Shown: in pieces, positions 18,071 through 28,319 of the stretch
Numbering within the stretch: the first letter of the stretch is position 1
How the letters are laid out: each line of letters opens with the position of its first letter
Source of the DNA: Burkholderiales bacterium Ga0077543
Lineage (GTDB): Bacteria; Pseudomonadota; Gammaproteobacteria; Burkholderiales; Burkholderiaceae_C
Length of the DNA stretch: 64,000 nucleotides
Direction: 5' to 3'
Assembly: GCA_001464055.1 (NCBI GenBank)
Contig: LNET01000105.1
Span: 1-64,000, forward strand
The notes under the pieces: model-generated
What the model was told of the DNA's origin: nothing
Databases searched by the model: none
The model's input: the letters and a program-made list of their open reading frames with translations, nothing else
Position numbers and translations under genes: made by a program

Positions 18071-19525
18071 ATGCCAAGCCCAGATCTGGCCCCGGCCCCG
18101 ATTGCGCCCGCTGCACCGGCCGATGCAAGGACACCCTGGTCGGACGAGGACGAACTGTCGGTACGCCGCGACCTGCTGGGCAGCATCCTGGCACAGTCGC
18201 GCACGGCACTGGCAGGCAACGTGGTCATCGGCCTGACGACGCTGACCGTGCTGCTGGTCGGTGGCAAGGGCTGGCCCATCGTGGCCTGGCTGGCGCTGCT
18301 GTTGCTGACCGTGGTGCTGCGCGCCCGGCACCTGCGGCGCCTGCATGCTGCCCTGCCGGCCCTGGACGAGGCCGGCGTCAGGCGCGCCGAACGCGAAGTG
18401 GCCGTCCTGATGGGCAGCAGCGGTGCCGTCTGGGGTGCCCTGCCCTGGCTCGCCTTCACCGGCGCCGAGCCGTCGCTGGACTTCTTCACGATCGCCATGC
18501 TGGTGGGCATGACCGCCGGCGCCGTGAACTCTGCCGCCGCCTTGCCCCTGGCACTGAACCCGTACATCGTGCTGGCCCTGGCACCCTTCATCGTGCGCGG
18601 GATGACGCTGGGCGACCTGGTCAGCGTCGGCGGCGCAGTCACCATCCTGTTCTCGATCGCGGTGCTGATGGGGTTCGGGCGAAACAGCTATCGCACACAG
18701 CGCGCCGCGCTCGTGGCCACGCGCGAAAACCAGCGACTGGCCCAGGCTCTGCAACGTGAACGCGACGCGGTGCAGGCCGCCAGCCGCGCCAAGGACCTGT
18801 TCCTGGCCGGCGTCACGCACGACCTGCGCCAGCCGGTGCACGCGCTGGCGCTTTACCTGCGCCATTTGCGCAGCCTTCGCCCCGACGAGCTGACGCCGCA
18901 GGCCATGGCCGAGCTGACGGCGCCCATGGACACGGCCTTGCGCACGATGAGCGGGCAGCTGACCCGGCTGCTGGAACTGTCGCGGCTGGAAGCCGGCGAA
19001 GCGCGCGTGATGCGCCGGCCCTGGCCCCTGCCCGACCTGTTCGCTGCACTGCAGGCCCAGTTCGAACCGCTGGCTGGCGAACGTGGCCTGCAGTTGCAGC
19101 TGATGCCGATGCCGGCCCTGGTGGACAGCGACCCGCGCATGCTGCAGTCCACCATCGACAACCTGGTGTCCAACGCCCTGCGCTACACGGCCCGTGGCCG
19201 CGTGCGCGTGGTCGCCCGCGCGCGCCGCGGTCAGCGCGTGGAGATCCTGGTGCTGGACACCGGGCCGGGCATCGCAAGCGACCAGTTGCCCCAGTTGTTC
19301 ACCCCGTATCGCCGCTTCGACGACCGCCGCCGCGACCAGGCCACTTCAGGTGACGCCCCCGGCCAGGGCCTGGGGCTGGCGCTGGTGAAACACCAGGCCG
19401 AGCTGCTGGGCCACCGGCTGCGCATGCGTTCGGTGCCTGGACGCGGCAGCATGTTTGGCCTGACCGTGCCCTTGGCCCTGCCCGGCACAAGCCAGGAACG
19501 CAGGCGCACGGCCCGGGTCGATTGA
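18071..19525 (+). CDS. Membrane sensor histidine kinase
   Basis: 484 residues. After a Pro/Ala-rich cytoplasmic start come about six hydrophobic segments (residues 48-82, 112-132, 138-175, 185-202), without a periplasmic sensor domain. A coiled linker leads to the H-box LAGVTHDLRQPVHALAL (His250), the N-box DNLVSNALRYT, LDTGPGIA and the G2 box GQGLGLALVKH. This resembles hybrid-less kinases paired with NarL-type regulators. No Shine-Dalgarno is evident before the ATG. The promoter must lie inside the divergent regulator gene. Confidence 0.88.
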   Translation: MPSPDLAPAPIAPAAPADARTPWSDEDELSVRRDLLGSILAQSRTALAGNVVIGLTTLTVLLVGGKGWPIVAWLALLLLTVVLRARHLRRLHAALPALDEAGVRRAEREVAVLMGSSGAVWGALPWLAFTGAEPSLDFFTIAMLVGMTAGAVNSAAALPLALNPYIVLALAPFIVRGMTLGDLVSVGGAVTILFSIAVLMGFGRNSYRTQRAALVATRENQRLAQALQRERDAVQAASRAKDLFLAGVTHDLRQPVHALALYLRHLRSLRPDELTPQAMAELTAPMDTALRTMSGQLTRLLELSRLEAGEARVMRRPWPLPDLFAALQAQFEPLAGERGLQLQLMPMPALVDSDPRMLQSTIDNLVSNALRYTARGRVRVVARARRGQRVEILVLDTGPGIASDQLPQLFTPYRRFDDRRRDQATSGDAPGQGLGLALVKHQAELLGHRLRMRSVPGRGSMFGLTVPLALPGTSQERRRTARVD

Positions 19526-19777
19526 TGTGCAGGCGGCGCCGCCGGCTTCGTGGCGTCCTCGGCCGTACCGACAGGTTCCTTGGTCGCAGCGGCCAGTCGC
19601 AACGCAGCGGGCCGGCGGAAAACAGGCCGGGACGGGTCGGTTCAGCCCAGGCGAATCAATCGTCAGTGCCAAAGGAACAGGCGCGGTCATCGAGCTCGGC
19701 AGCGTGGCGCGACCGTTGGCCGGCACTGGTGCTGCAGCGGCGGACTTTGTCCATGCCCGCTCAGCTGCGAGAGGAGG

Positions 19778-19854
19778 TGGTAGGCCGTGTTGGACTTGAA
19801 CCAACGACCAAAGGATTATGAGTCCTCTGCTCTAACCAACTGAGCTAACGGCCC
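19778..19854 (-). tRNA. tRNA with CAT anticodon (tRNA-Met or lysidine-type tRNA-Ile2)
   Basis: A 77-nt cloverleaf with encoded CCA: acceptor GGGCCGT/ACGGCCT (G1-U72 wobble), D-arm GCTCAGTTGGTTAGAGC, anticodon loop CTCATAA (anticodon at 19820-19818), T-arm GTTGGTTCAAGTCCAAC. C4-G69, C5-G68, A37 and A38 agree with TilS (lysidine) recognition in E. coli tRNA-Ile2, while G29-C41 does not. The charging identity is therefore open. It lies downstream of hrcA. Confidence 0.9.
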
Positions 19855-19897
19855 GAAACCTGGAAGTGTAGGCGGGCCGGGCTGCCCGTCAGGCTGC

Positions 19898-20929
19898 TCA
19901 CTTGGCCGACAGCGCGTTGCCCACCAGCCGCGCCGTGATGTCGACGATCTGGATCATGCGGTCGTATGGCATGCGGGTGGGCCCGATCACGCCCAGGGTG
20001 CCGACGATGCGGCCGTCGATCTCGTAGGGCGCGGTCACCACCGACAGTTCCTCGAACGGCACGACCTGGCTTTCGCCGCCGATGTAGATGCGCACGCCTT
20101 CGGCGCGGCTGCTGACGTCCAGCAGACGCATCAACTCGGTCTTCTGCTCGAACACGTCGAACAGCCGGCGCAGGCTGCCCATGTCGTTGCCGAATTCCTG
20201 CACGCCGATCAGGTTGCGTTCGCCTGATACGACCACGTTGTCCTGCCCGGCCAGAGCCTCGCCGGCCTGGACCGCGGCCTGCATCAGCGCAGCGATTTCG
20301 CCGCGCAACGCCTCGACCTCGCGCTTCAGCCGTTCGCGCACTTCCTCGATGGTCAGACCGGCGCAGTGCGCGTTCAGGTAGTTGGTGGCCTCGATCAGCT
20401 CGGCCTGCGGAAAGTCGCGTGCGGTGAAGATCACCCGGTTCTGCACGTCTCCGTCGGGGGCGACGATGATCACCAGCACGCGCTTTTCCCCCAGCCGCAG
20501 GAATTCGATGTGGTGAAACACACTGGCCTTGCGCGGCGCCGTCACCACGCCCACGTAGCTGGACAGGCTGGACAGCAGCGAAGCCGCCTGCGTGATGACG
20601 CGTTGCGGCTGGTCGGGATGCAGTTGCTCGCGCGCTGCGGCCATTTCGCCCGCACGCACCTCCAGGTCGAGCGGCCGCGCGGTGAGCATGGTGTCGACGA
20701 AGAGCCTGTAGCCGCGCGCCGTGGGAATGCGCCCGGCGCTGGTGTGCGGGCTGGCGATCAGGCCCAGCTCTTCCAGGTCGGCCATGACATTGCGGATGGT
20801 GGCCGGCGACAGGTCCAGACCCGAAGCGCGCGACAGCGTGCGCGAACCCACCGGCGTGCCGTCGGCGATGTAACGCTCCACCAGGGTTTTCAGCAGGGTC
20901 TTGGCACGGTCGTCCAGCATGGCTTTCAT
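19898..20929 (-). CDS. hrcA: Heat-inducible transcription repressor HrcA
   Basis: Represses groE/dnaK-type operons by binding CIRCE elements. 343 residues: an N-terminal winged helix ([39 protein letters not shown]), then the GAF-like dimerisation domain to the end ([20 protein letters not shown]). An in-frame ATG nine bases downstream is the alternative start. It is divergent from nadK, the usual neighbour in betaproteobacteria. No CIRCE box is visible in the gap or elsewhere in the window. Confidence 0.95.
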   Translation of the reverse strand: MKAMLDDRAKTLLKTLVERYIADGTPVGSRTLSRASGLDLSPATIRNVMADLEELGLIASPHTSAGRIPTARGYRLFVDTMLTARPLDLEVRAGEMAAAREQLHPDQPQRVITQAASLLSSLSSYVGVVTAPRKASVFHHIEFLRLGEKRVLVIIVAPDGDVQNRVIFTARDFPQAELIEATNYLNAHCAGLTIEEVRERLKREVEALRGEIAALMQAAVQAGEALAGQDNVVVSGERNLIGVQEFGNDMGSLRRLFDVFEQKTELMRLLDVSSRAEGVRIYIGGESQVVPFEELSVVTAPYEIDGRIVGTLGVIGPTRMPYDRMIQIVDITARLVGNALSAK

Positions 20930-21001
20930 TGTACGGACGCACCCCCGGGCGCCCTGGGGTGGCCCACCGCTTGAACAGGTGCCCTATGGTGTAATGACCG
21001 A

Positions 21002-21877
21002 ATGCCGAATGGGTTTCGACACGCTGCCATCGTGGGCAAGTACCAGGCCCGGGGCATACGCCCGGTGCTGGAAGAGATCGCCCATTTCCTGGTGGCGCGC
21101 GGTCTGGAGGTTTCCTTCGAACGCGAAACCGCGCACGCCACCGGCGTCGTCGACTTCGACGCGCTCACGCCAGCCCAGATGGGCCAGCACTGCGATCTGG
21201 CCGTGGTGGTGGGTGGCGACGGCACCATGCTCGGCATCGCCCGCGAACTGTCGCGCTACAACCTGCCTCTGGTCGGCATCAACCAGGGCCGCCTGGGTTT
21301 CATCACCGACCTGCCGATGGGCCAATACCAGGAAGCGCTGGCGCCGATGATCGACGGCGACTACGAGGAAGAGCGCCGCAGCATGCTGGAAGGCGAGGTC
21401 TGGCGCGACGGAACGTCGATCTTCACCGGCCTGTCGGTGAACGACGTGGTCGTCAGCCGCGGTGCCAGCGCCAGCATGGTCGAGCTCAGCGTCGACGTCG
21501 GCGACGACTTCGTGGCCAACATCCGCGCCGACGGCCTGATCGTGGCCACGCCCACGGGCAGCACGGCCTATGCCTTGTCGGCGGGCGGGCCGATCCTGCA
21601 CCCCGGCATCGGCGGCTGGGTGCTGGTGCCGATCGCTTCGCACACGCTCAGCAACCGCCCCATCGTGCTGCCCGACGGCAAGGACGTGCGAATCGGCATC
21701 GTCGCCGGGCGCGATGTCTCGGCCAATTTCGACATGCACCAGGTCACCAGCCTGATCATCGGCGACCAGGTGCAGGTGCGCCGCTCGGCCTTCCAGGTGC
21801 GCTTCCTGCACCCGCGCGGCTGGACCTACTACGCCACGCTGCGTCGCAAGCTGCGCTGGTACGACGGCACGGCCTGA
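21002..21877 (+). CDS. nadK: NAD kinase
   Basis: Phosphorylates NAD+ to NADP+. 291 residues with the family motifs [16 protein letters not shown] (GGDGT), [12 protein letters not shown], the NDVVVSRG active-site region and [19 protein letters not shown]. The start [16 protein letters not shown] matches the family. recN follows after two bases, so the two are likely co-transcribed, giving the common nadK-recN order. Confidence 0.96.
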   Translation: MPNGFRHAAIVGKYQARGIRPVLEEIAHFLVARGLEVSFERETAHATGVVDFDALTPAQMGQHCDLAVVVGGDGTMLGIARELSRYNLPLVGINQGRLGFITDLPMGQYQEALAPMIDGDYEEERRSMLEGEVWRDGTSIFTGLSVNDVVVSRGASASMVELSVDVGDDFVANIRADGLIVATPTGSTAYALSAGGPILHPGIGGWVLVPIASHTLSNRPIVLPDGKDVRIGIVAGRDVSANFDMHQVTSLIIGDQVQVRRSAFQVRFLHPRGWTYYATLRRKLRWYDGTA

Positions 21878-21879
21878 GC

Positions 21880-23562
21880 ATGCTCAAGCGCCTGCATCTG
21901 CGCGACTTCGTGATCGTCGACGTGCTCGAGGTCGAGCTCGGCGCGGGCTTCAGCGTGCTGACGGGCGAAACCGGTGCCGGCAAGTCGATCCTCATCGACG
22001 CGCTGCAGCTGGCGCTGGGCCAGCGCGCCGAAGCCGGCGTGGTGCGCGAAGGCGCGGCGCGAACCGAGATCAGCGCCGAGTTCGACAGCCCGGCTGCGCT
22101 GCGCGGTTGGCTCGACGAAGCCGGCTTCGCCACCGAAGAACTGCTGCTGCTGCGGCGCACGGTCGACAGCCAGGGAAAAAGCCGGGCCTGGATCAACGGC
22201 AGCCCGGCCACCGTGACCCAGCTGCGCGAGGTGGCCGACCATCTGGTCGACATCCATGGTCAGCACGCCTGGCAAAGCCTGACGCGACCGGCCGCCGTGC
22301 GCGCCCTGCTGGACAGCCAGGCCGGCGTCGATGGCCAGCCGATGAACAACGCCTGGCAGGTCTGGCGCAGCGCGCTGGCCGCGCTGGAAGACGCGCGCAG
22401 CCGGCGCGACACGCTGGAGCGTGAACGTGAACGCCTGGCCTGGCAGATTGCCGAGCTCGACAAACTCAACCCGGCCGAAGGCGAATGGGACAGCCTGAAC
22501 ACCGAACACCAGCGCCTGGCGCATGGTCAGGCCCTGCTGGACGGCAGCCGGGCTGCGCTGGACGCGGTGGCCGAAGGCGAACTCCCGGCCGATGCCCTGA
22601 CCCACCGCGCCATCGAGGCGCTGGACGCGGTCTCGGCCTACGACCCCGAGCTGCAGGCCGTGGCCGATGTGCTGCGCAGCGCCGCGGCGCAACTGGAAGA
22701 CGCCGCGCACACGCTGCACGCCTACCTGGGCCGCAGCGAACCCGACCCCGAACGCCTGGCGGAACTGGACACGCGGCTGGGCGCCTGGGTCAGCCAGTCG
22801 CGCCGCTATCGCCGCGCCCCGGCAGAACTGCCGGCGCTGCTGTCGGGCTGGCGCGCCGAACTCGCGGCCCTGGAAGCCGCGGCCGACCTGGACAAGCTGG
22901 AAGCCGCGGCCGCGGCCGCCGAAACCGCCTGGCGCAAGGCCGCCAAGGCCGTGAGCCGGCTGCGCCAGCGCACCGCGCCGTTGCTGGCCCAGGCCGTGAC
23001 GCAGGCGATGCAGCAGCTGGGCATGGCCGGCGGCCAGTTCGACGTGGCCCTGCTGCCGCAGGACCAGCCCCAGGCCTACGGGCTGGAAAGCGTGGAACTG
23101 CGCGTCGCCGGCCATGCCGGCAGCAGCCCGCGGCCGCTGGCGAAGGTGGCGTCGGGCGGCGAACTGTCGCGGCTGGCGCTGGCCATTGCCGTCACCACGG
23201 CGCAGTCGGCCGGCCAGGCCAGCGGCGGCGCCGTGCCCACCCTGATCTTCGACGAGATCGACGCCGGCGTCGGCGGCACCGTGGCCGACAGCGTGGGTCG
23301 GTTGATGAAGCAGCTGGGCGGCAGCTGCCAGGTGCTGGCCGTCACCCACCTGGCGCAGGTGGCAGCCTGCGCCGACGGGCACTTCGTCGTGTCGAAAGCG
23401 CGGCGAGGTGCGCAGACGGTCAGTGACGTCCAGCCGGTGGCCGGCGAAGCGCGGGTGGCGGAAGTCGCGCGCATGCTTGGCGGCGAACGCCTGAGCGGCA
23501 CCAGCCGCGCCCATGCCCAGGCCCTGCTTTCCGCTCCCACCAAAGACCTGCCGCATGACTGA
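21880..23562 (+). CDS. recN: DNA repair protein RecN
   Basis: SMC-like ATPase that acts on double-strand breaks. 560 residues. Walker [15 protein letters not shown] sits near residue 30, two long coiled-coil arms lie between about 150 and 380, the ABC signature [15 protein letters not shown] near residue 425, and Walker [15 protein letters not shown] near 450. The start is two bases after the nadK stop. Its last eight bases overlap the start of rapZ. Confidence 0.96.
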   Translation: MLKRLHLRDFVIVDVLEVELGAGFSVLTGETGAGKSILIDALQLALGQRAEAGVVREGAARTEISAEFDSPAALRGWLDEAGFATEELLLLRRTVDSQGKSRAWINGSPATVTQLREVADHLVDIHGQHAWQSLTRPAAVRALLDSQAGVDGQPMNNAWQVWRSALAALEDARSRRDTLERERERLAWQIAELDKLNPAEGEWDSLNTEHQRLAHGQALLDGSRAALDAVAEGELPADALTHRAIEALDAVSAYDPELQAVADVLRSAAAQLEDAAHTLHAYLGRSEPDPERLAELDTRLGAWVSQSRRYRRAPAELPALLSGWRAELAALEAAADLDKLEAAAAAAETAWRKAAKAVSRLRQRTAPLLAQAVTQAMQQLGMAGGQFDVALLPQDQPQAYGLESVELRVAGHAGSSPRPLAKVASGGELSRLALAIAVTTAQSAGQASGGAVPTLIFDEIDAGVGGTVADSVGRLMKQLGGSCQVLAVTHLAQVAACADGHFVVSKARRGAQTVSDVQPVAGEARVAEVARMLGGERLSGTSRAHAQALLSAPTKDLPHD

Positions 23563-24487
23563 GCCCAGCGCAACCACGAGCCCGACCCAGATCACAGGGC
23601 CGCGCCCGGTCAGTGAAGTCATCCTGATCACCGGCATCTCCGGCTCGGGCAAGTCGGTGGCGCTGCACGCGCTGGAAGACGCCGGCTACTTCTGCGTCGA
23701 CAACCTGCCGCCGGAGCTGCTGCGCGACTTCATCCGGCTGGAGCACCAGCGCTACACCCACCGCGTGGCAGCAGCGGTCGACGTGCGCACGGCATCGTCG
23801 CTGCCACACCTGCTGCCGCTGATTGCCGAGCTGCGCAGCGAGGGCGTGCGCATCCGCGCCATCTTCCTGGACGCCAGCAACGACGCACTGGTGCGCCGTT
23901 ATTCGGAAACACGCCGCCCGCACCCGCTGAGCGCCGGCCCGGCCCATGGCAGCTCCGAAGGCGACGACACGCGGGCACTGTTCGACGCGATCCGGCTCGA
24001 ACGTGAACTGCTGGCCGACCTGCGCGAAGTCAGCACCGTCATCGACACCAGCCAGCTGCGCCCGGCCCTGCTGCGCAGCTGGGTGCGTTCGCTGGTGGGT
24101 GCGCGCGCCTCGGCGCTGACCCTGGTGTTCGAGTCCTTCGCCTTCAAGCACGGCGTGCCGCTGGACGCCGACTATGTGTTCGACGTGCGCGTGCTGCCGA
24201 ACCCGCATTACGTGCGCGAACTGCGGCCGCTGACCGGCCGCGACGCACCCGTGGCGGCCTACCTAGAACAGCAGCCCGAAGTGCGCGAGATGTTCCAGCA
24301 GATCGACCAGTTCCTGGAGCGCTGGCTGCCCGCATTCGAGGAAGACCAGCGCAGCTACCTGACCGTGGCCGTGGGCTGCACTGGCGGGCAGCACCGTTCT
24401 GTGTACGGTGTCGAATGGCTGGCCCGGCGCTTTGCCAGCCGATACGCCACACTCGTGCGCCACCGTGAGCTCGACGCCCGTGACTGA
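23555..24487 (+). CDS. rapZ: RNase adapter protein RapZ (YvcJ family)
   Basis: Nucleotide-binding protein that in E. coli delivers the small RNA GlmZ to RNase E. 310 residues with Walker [21 protein letters not shown], the [12 protein letters not shown] segment, and a C-terminal RNA-binding half with [15 protein letters not shown]. The ATG overlaps the recN stop as ATGACTGA. In many proteobacteria rapZ sits near rpoN, ptsN and hprK; here those are absent and it follows recN. Whether a GlmZ-like RNA exists in this lineage is unknown. Confidence 0.93.
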   Translation: MTEPSATTSPTQITGPRPVSEVILITGISGSGKSVALHALEDAGYFCVDNLPPELLRDFIRLEHQRYTHRVAAAVDVRTASSLPHLLPLIAELRSEGVRIRAIFLDASNDALVRRYSETRRPHPLSAGPAHGSSEGDDTRALFDAIRLERELLADLREVSTVIDTSQLRPALLRSWVRSLVGARASALTLVFESFAFKHGVPLDADYVFDVRVLPNPHYVRELRPLTGRDAPVAAYLEQQPEVREMFQQIDQFLERWLPAFEEDQRSYLTVAVGCTGGQHRSVYGVEWLARRFASRYATLVRHRELDARD

Positions 24488-25172
24488 CGACCCTTCACCC
24501 TCCCCTGCCGCTGCCCCCGCGTTGCCACTCCGTGCCCTGCCCGACCCGCTGCCGCTGTTCCCGTTGGGCATGGTGCTGTTTCCGGGCGCGATGCTGGGGC
24601 TGAAGGTCTTCGAGGCCCGTTACCTGGACATGGTCGCCGACTGCCTGCGCCAGCAGACGCCGTTCGGCGTGGTCTGCCTCAAGCAAGGCGGCGAAGTCGA
24701 GGCCAGCGACGGGCGTGCCCGCAGCATGGACAAGGCCCACGTGAAGGTGGAAATGGTGGGGGTGGCCGCACGCATCGATGAGGTCGATGCCGAGCAAACG
24801 GGCATCCTGCAACTGCGCTGCACCGGGATGCAGCGTTTCCGCCTGCGCGAAGCCCCCGTGCAGCGCGACAACGGGCTGTGGGTTGGCCGTGTCGAGACCC
24901 TGGCCGAAGACCCGCTGCGCATGCCCGGCCCGGCCATGCTGCAAACGGTCACGGCCTTGGCCGAAGCCATCCGCAAGTTGCAGGAACACGACCGCGCACC
25001 TTTTGCCGAACCTTACCGCCTGGACGACGCAGGCTGGGTGGCCAACCGCTGGTGCGAACTGCTGCCGGTGCCGCTGGCGGCCAAGCAAAAGTTGATGGAA
25101 CTGGACGACCCGGTGATCAGGCTGTCGCTGGTCGACGGCTTCCTGCGCGACAAGAAGGTCGTGGTCGGCTGA
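24480..25172 (+). CDS. Lon N-terminal (substrate-binding) domain protein
   Basis: 230 residues from a GTG start that overlaps the rapZ stop as GTGACTGA. The protein matches the stand-alone LON substrate-binding family ([29 protein letters not shown], shown in parts: strand [13 protein letters not shown] and loop FEARYLDMV), with no ATPase or protease domain. Such proteins are common and uncharacterised in proteobacteria. A further upstream ATG in the same frame lies well inside rapZ and is not used. Confidence 0.85.
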   Translation: MTDDPSPSPAAAPALPLRALPDPLPLFPLGMVLFPGAMLGLKVFEARYLDMVADCLRQQTPFGVVCLKQGGEVEASDGRARSMDKAHVKVEMVGVAARIDEVDAEQTGILQLRCTGMQRFRLREAPVQRDNGLWVGRVETLAEDPLRMPGPAMLQTVTALAEAIRKLQEHDRAPFAEPYRLDDAGWVANRWCELLPVPLAAKQKLMELDDPVIRLSLVDGFLRDKKVVVG

Positions 25173-25226
25173 TGGCCGACGGCCCCGGCCAGGGCCGGCA
25201 GGATCGAACGAAGGACACGCGGCCTT

Positions 25227-26288
25227 TCAGGTACAGGCGTCACTCTCGATCAGCTTGCGCACAGGCGCTGGCAGCCCCAGCGCCAGGGCTTTCTCGAAGC
25301 GCATCCAGCGCCCTGCCGGCACGCCGGACCCGGGCCTGGACTCGGCCTCGGCAGCGCCTGGTGGAAGCCGCCAGCGCAGCACCTGCAGCTGCCAGTCGAC
25401 ATGGGTCAGCACATGCTTGAAGGGCGGCAGCCATTCGCCCTGGCCAGGCCAACCGGCCAGGGCGGCATCCAGCGCCTGCACGCTGTCGTATTCGGGCAGG
25501 CTCCACAGCCCCGCCCACACCCCTTGGCCCGGCCGCTGCACCAGCCACAGCAGTGGGCCCTGTTCCAGCCACAGCAAGGCGTTGCTGCGCTGGTGGCGGC
25601 GCAGCTTGCGCGTCTTCACCGGAAAACGCTCTGGTGCACCTTGTGCCAGCGCGACGCAGTCGGCTGCCAGCGGGCAGCGCGGGCATGAAGGTCGGCGCGT
25701 CGCACAGACCGTGGCACCCAGGTCCATCAAACCCTGGGTGTAAACGTCCACCTGCTGCTCGGGCAGCAGGGCTTCGGCGTGCTGCCACAGCAGGCGCTCC
25801 TGCGTCGCCTGGGCCAGGTCGCCGTCGAAACCGAGTGCACGTGTGAGCACGCGCTTGACGTTGCCGTCGAGAATGGCTGCGCGCTCGCCGAAGCAGAAGG
25901 CGGAGATGGCCGCGGCGGTGCTGCGGCCGATGCCGGGCAGTTCGGCCAGCGCCGCACTGCTGTCGGGAAACTGCCCGCCATGCTGGGCCACCACCACCTG
26001 GGCGCAGCGGTGCAAGTTGCGCGCCCGGCTGTAGTAGCCCAGGCCGCTCCACAGCGCCAGCACATCGCCTTCCGCCGCAGCGGCCAGGGCGGCGACGTCG
26101 GGAAACCGTTCGAGGAAACGTGTGTAGTAGGCCAGCACCGTGGCCACCTGGGTCTGCTGCAGCATCACCTCTGACAGCCAGACGCGGTAAGGGTCGCGCG
26201 TGTTCTGCCAGGGCAGGCCGTGGCGCCCGTGCTGTTGCTGCCAGGCCACCACGCGGGCGGCCAGGCTCCCCGGGGCCGGGTCGGTCAA
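25227..26288 (-). CDS. mutY: A/G-specific adenine DNA glycosylase
   Basis: Removes adenine opposite 8-oxoguanine. 353 residues: HhH-GPD core with EVMLQQTQVATVLAYYTRFL, the hairpin LPGIGRSTAAAI, the catalytic Asp in ILDGNVKRVLTR, the iron-sulfur cysteines C-x6-C-x2-C-x5-C (CATRRPSCPRCPLAADC), and a C-terminal MutT-like domain. The TTG start is chosen because it overlaps the stop of the dynamin gene (TTGA) and no ATG is available between. GTG codons ten residues in are an alternative. Confidence 0.93.
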   Translation of the reverse strand: MTDPAPGSLAARVVAWQQQHGRHGLPWQNTRDPYRVWLSEVMLQQTQVATVLAYYTRFLERFPDVAALAAAAEGDVLALWSGLGYYSRARNLHRCAQVVVAQHGGQFPDSSAALAELPGIGRSTAAAISAFCFGERAAILDGNVKRVLTRALGFDGDLAQATQERLLWQHAEALLPEQQVDVYTQGLMDLGATVCATRRPSCPRCPLAADCVALAQGAPERFPVKTRKLRRHQRSNALLWLEQGPLLWLVQRPGQGVWAGLWSLPEYDSVQALDAALAGWPGQGEWLPPFKHVLTHVDWQLQVLRWRLPPGAAEAESRPGSGVPAGRWMRFEKALALGLPAPVRKLIESDACT

Positions 26289-28255
26289 GCCGCGTCCCGG
26301 CGGGCGGCTGCCAGGGCTGGAGCGGCTTTGGCAGGCGTCAGTGCGTTGGCAGCGGTCAAGGCCCGTTCGGCCAGGGCTTCGAGCTTCAAATGGCCCACGT
26401 TGATCTGCTCGTCGGCACGCTGCAGGTCGGTGATGCGCTGCTCCAGGTCGCCAGAGGCGGCCTGCACGCGGTCCAGCGCCTCGCGCCGGCGGGTGAAACC
26501 GTGCCGTCGCTCGCGCAACTGTGCGTCGACCTGGGCGCTGGCGCCCTTGCTCCACAGCTCAATCTCGCTGGCAGCATTCTCGAACACGACCCGCAGTTTC
26601 GACAGCAGCAGCCGGCGGAACTGGTCGGCGAAGCCCGGCGAAGCCATGCGCCAGGCCTGGCCCAGGCCGAAGTAGCGGCCGTAGCTGGTCTCGATCAGGG
26701 CCAGGTCCTGGCGGAAGTTGGTCAAGGCCGGCGGCGCGCCCAGCGCAAAAGCAAACCCGTATTCGCTGTTCATCTGGCGGAAGCTGCCGTCCAGCATCTG
26801 GCGCATTTCTGCGGCCTGCTGGTCGGCCTGGTCCAGCGCGGCACGCAGGCGACTGAACAGCGATTCGAACGCCGCCTTGGCGCCCAATCCAAGGAACTTG
26901 GCGCCAGCTGCCGACTGCATGGCGGCCACCTCGACTCCCAGGGCCTCGCTGGACAGCTTGGCCGTGGCCGTGCGCAACATGCGGGTCTGCACCGTGCGCA
27001 GCGCGCTCAGGTGGGCGGTGCAGCGTTCGAAGTCGGCCATCTCGATGTCGATGCGCTGCGCCAGCATGCGCAGCTTGCCGCCGCTCTTGCCGCGCAGGCC
27101 CCGCAGTTCCAGCAGCTGTTCTGCATGCTGACGGCGGCGGTCGGTCAGGCGCCGGCCTGCGCTTTGCCGCAGCTGCTGCACCACGCCCAGGGCGGACTGC
27201 AGCAGCAATTCTGTCTGGCGGGGCAGCAGCTGGCCGGCCAGCGCCTGCTCCAGCGGGCCCAGCCGGCTGGCAGCCAGGGCCGCGGCGTCGCCTTCCACGC
27301 GGGCAGCCAGCGCGTCGCGCGCCGAGACGGCGAACACCCGTTGCGCCGGCACGCCCAGGGTGCGGGCGGTTTGATCACACTGACGCTGAACCTGGGCCTG
27401 CACCTCGGCCGCGGTGGCCAGCGGGTCGGCCAGGGTGTCGATCTTGTTGAGCACCACGAAGCGTTCGAGCGAAGCTTCGCTCAGGTGTTCCTTCCAGATG
27501 GCAAGGTCGGACCGCGTCACCCCGGCGTCGGCCGCGAGCACGAAGACGATGGCGTGCGCGGTCGGCAGCAGGCCCAGGGTGAGCTCGGGTTCGGCACCGA
27601 TCGCGTTCAATCCCGGCGTGTCCACCACCACCAGACCGCGCGCCAACAGCGGGTGCGGGTAGTTGATGAGCGCATGGCGCCAGGCCGGCACCTCGACGCG
27701 GCCGTCTTCGCGCTGCGGCGGGTTGTCTTCGGGCTGGGTGTCGCTCCACAACCCCAGTGTGCGCGCGTGGTCGACGCCCACCCACTGGGTGCGCGTGACA
27801 GCGCTGAGCGAGCGCGCCAGCGCGCCCGGGTCCTTCGGGTCCAGCGGCAGGTGGTGCCAGGCCGCTTCGCGCACGCGCAATTCGCCCAGAGAAAAACCCT
27901 GGGAACGGGTTTCGATGGGCAGCAGCGACAGCCGCGGCGGCACGCCAGTGTCGAAGCGCAGTTCCACCGGGCACATGGTGGTTCGCCCGGGCGTGGCCGG
28001 CAGCACGCGGCGACCGGTGTCGGCGAAGAACAGCGCGTTGATGAGTTCGGACTTGCCGCGCGAAAACTCGGCGACGAAAGCCAGCACCAGCTTGTCGGAA
28101 GCCAGGCGTTCTCGCAGCGCGCCCAAGATGGTGGCGTCGGGGCCGTCGAGCAGTTCCTGTTCGGCCAGAGCCCGGCTGAACTGGGCGAGGCTGGCGTCGA
28201 GGTTCGAGCGCCAGGCGCTCAGATCGTCCAGGCGCTGGGCAATGGGCTGTGGCAC
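26285..28255 (-). CDS. Bacterial dynamin-like GTPase
   Basis: About 656 residues. The G1 loop is AEFSRGKSE (residues 62-70; the usual leading Gly is Ala), with a conserved Thr region PGRTTMCPVELR, G3 VVDTPGLNAIG (212-215) and G4 LNKIDTLAD (270-273). A long helical stalk with a Gly/Lys-rich patch (RGLRGKSGGKLRML) and Ala-rich segments follows, as in dynamin-family membrane-remodelling GTPases. The start is uncertain: GTG at 28255 is the only likely in-frame codon after mutM and lacks a Shine-Dalgarno. It sits between mutM and mutY and ends in TTGA shared with mutY. Confidence 0.85.
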   Translation of the reverse strand: MPQPIAQRLDDLSAWRSNLDASLAQFSRALAEQELLDGPDATILGALRERLASDKLVLAFVAEFSRGKSELINALFFADTGRRVLPATPGRTTMCPVELRFDTGVPPRLSLLPIETRSQGFSLGELRVREAAWHHLPLDPKDPGALARSLSAVTRTQWVGVDHARTLGLWSDTQPEDNPPQREDGRVEVPAWRHALINYPHPLLARGLVVVDTPGLNAIGAEPELTLGLLPTAHAIVFVLAADAGVTRSDLAIWKEHLSEASLERFVVLNKIDTLADPLATAAEVQAQVQRQCDQTARTLGVPAQRVFAVSARDALAARVEGDAAALAASRLGPLEQALAGQLLPRQTELLLQSALGVVQQLRQSAGRRLTDRRRQHAEQLLELRGLRGKSGGKLRMLAQRIDIEMADFERCTAHLSALRTVQTRMLRTATAKLSSEALGVEVAAMQSAAGAKFLGLGAKAAFESLFSRLRAALDQADQQAAEMRQMLDGSFRQMNSEYGFAFALGAPPALTNFRQDLALIETSYGRYFGLGQAWRMASPGFADQFRRLLLSKLRVVFENAASEIELWSKGASAQVDAQLRERRHGFTRRREALDRVQAASGDLEQRITDLQRADEQINVGHLKLEALAERALTAANALTPAKAAPALAAARRDAA

Positions 28256-28319
28256 GGTGGTGTCGGCAATGTTGATGACGGCTGCGTTCCATCCTAGCCC
28301 AGCAAGACCCTGCTTGGCG

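Noticed and set aside
19526-19777. Small genes between the histidine kinase and the CAT tRNA
   Set aside because: Open frames there have no ribosome site, no motifs and shadow-like composition; I treat this 252-bp stretch as non-coding.
20971-20995. TTGAAC/TGTAAT promoter for nadK
   Set aside because: Spacer is only 13 bp, too short for a sigma70 promoter.
21829-23652. 607-residue open frame opposite recN
   Set aside because: Antisense shadow in GC-rich DNA; RecN on the plus strand has all motifs.
25172-25226. CCGGCC-AG-GGCCGG hairpin between the Lon-N gene and mutY
   Set aside because: Two-base loop and no T tract; likely GC-rich coincidence.
28290-28292. ATG as an alternative start for the dynamin-like gene
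   Set aside because: It is in a different frame from the GTPase motifs; would need a frameshift that nothing else supports.
26120-28297. 725-residue open frame opposite the dynamin-like gene
   Set aside because: Antisense shadow; the minus-strand GTPase has G1, G3 and G4 motifs.
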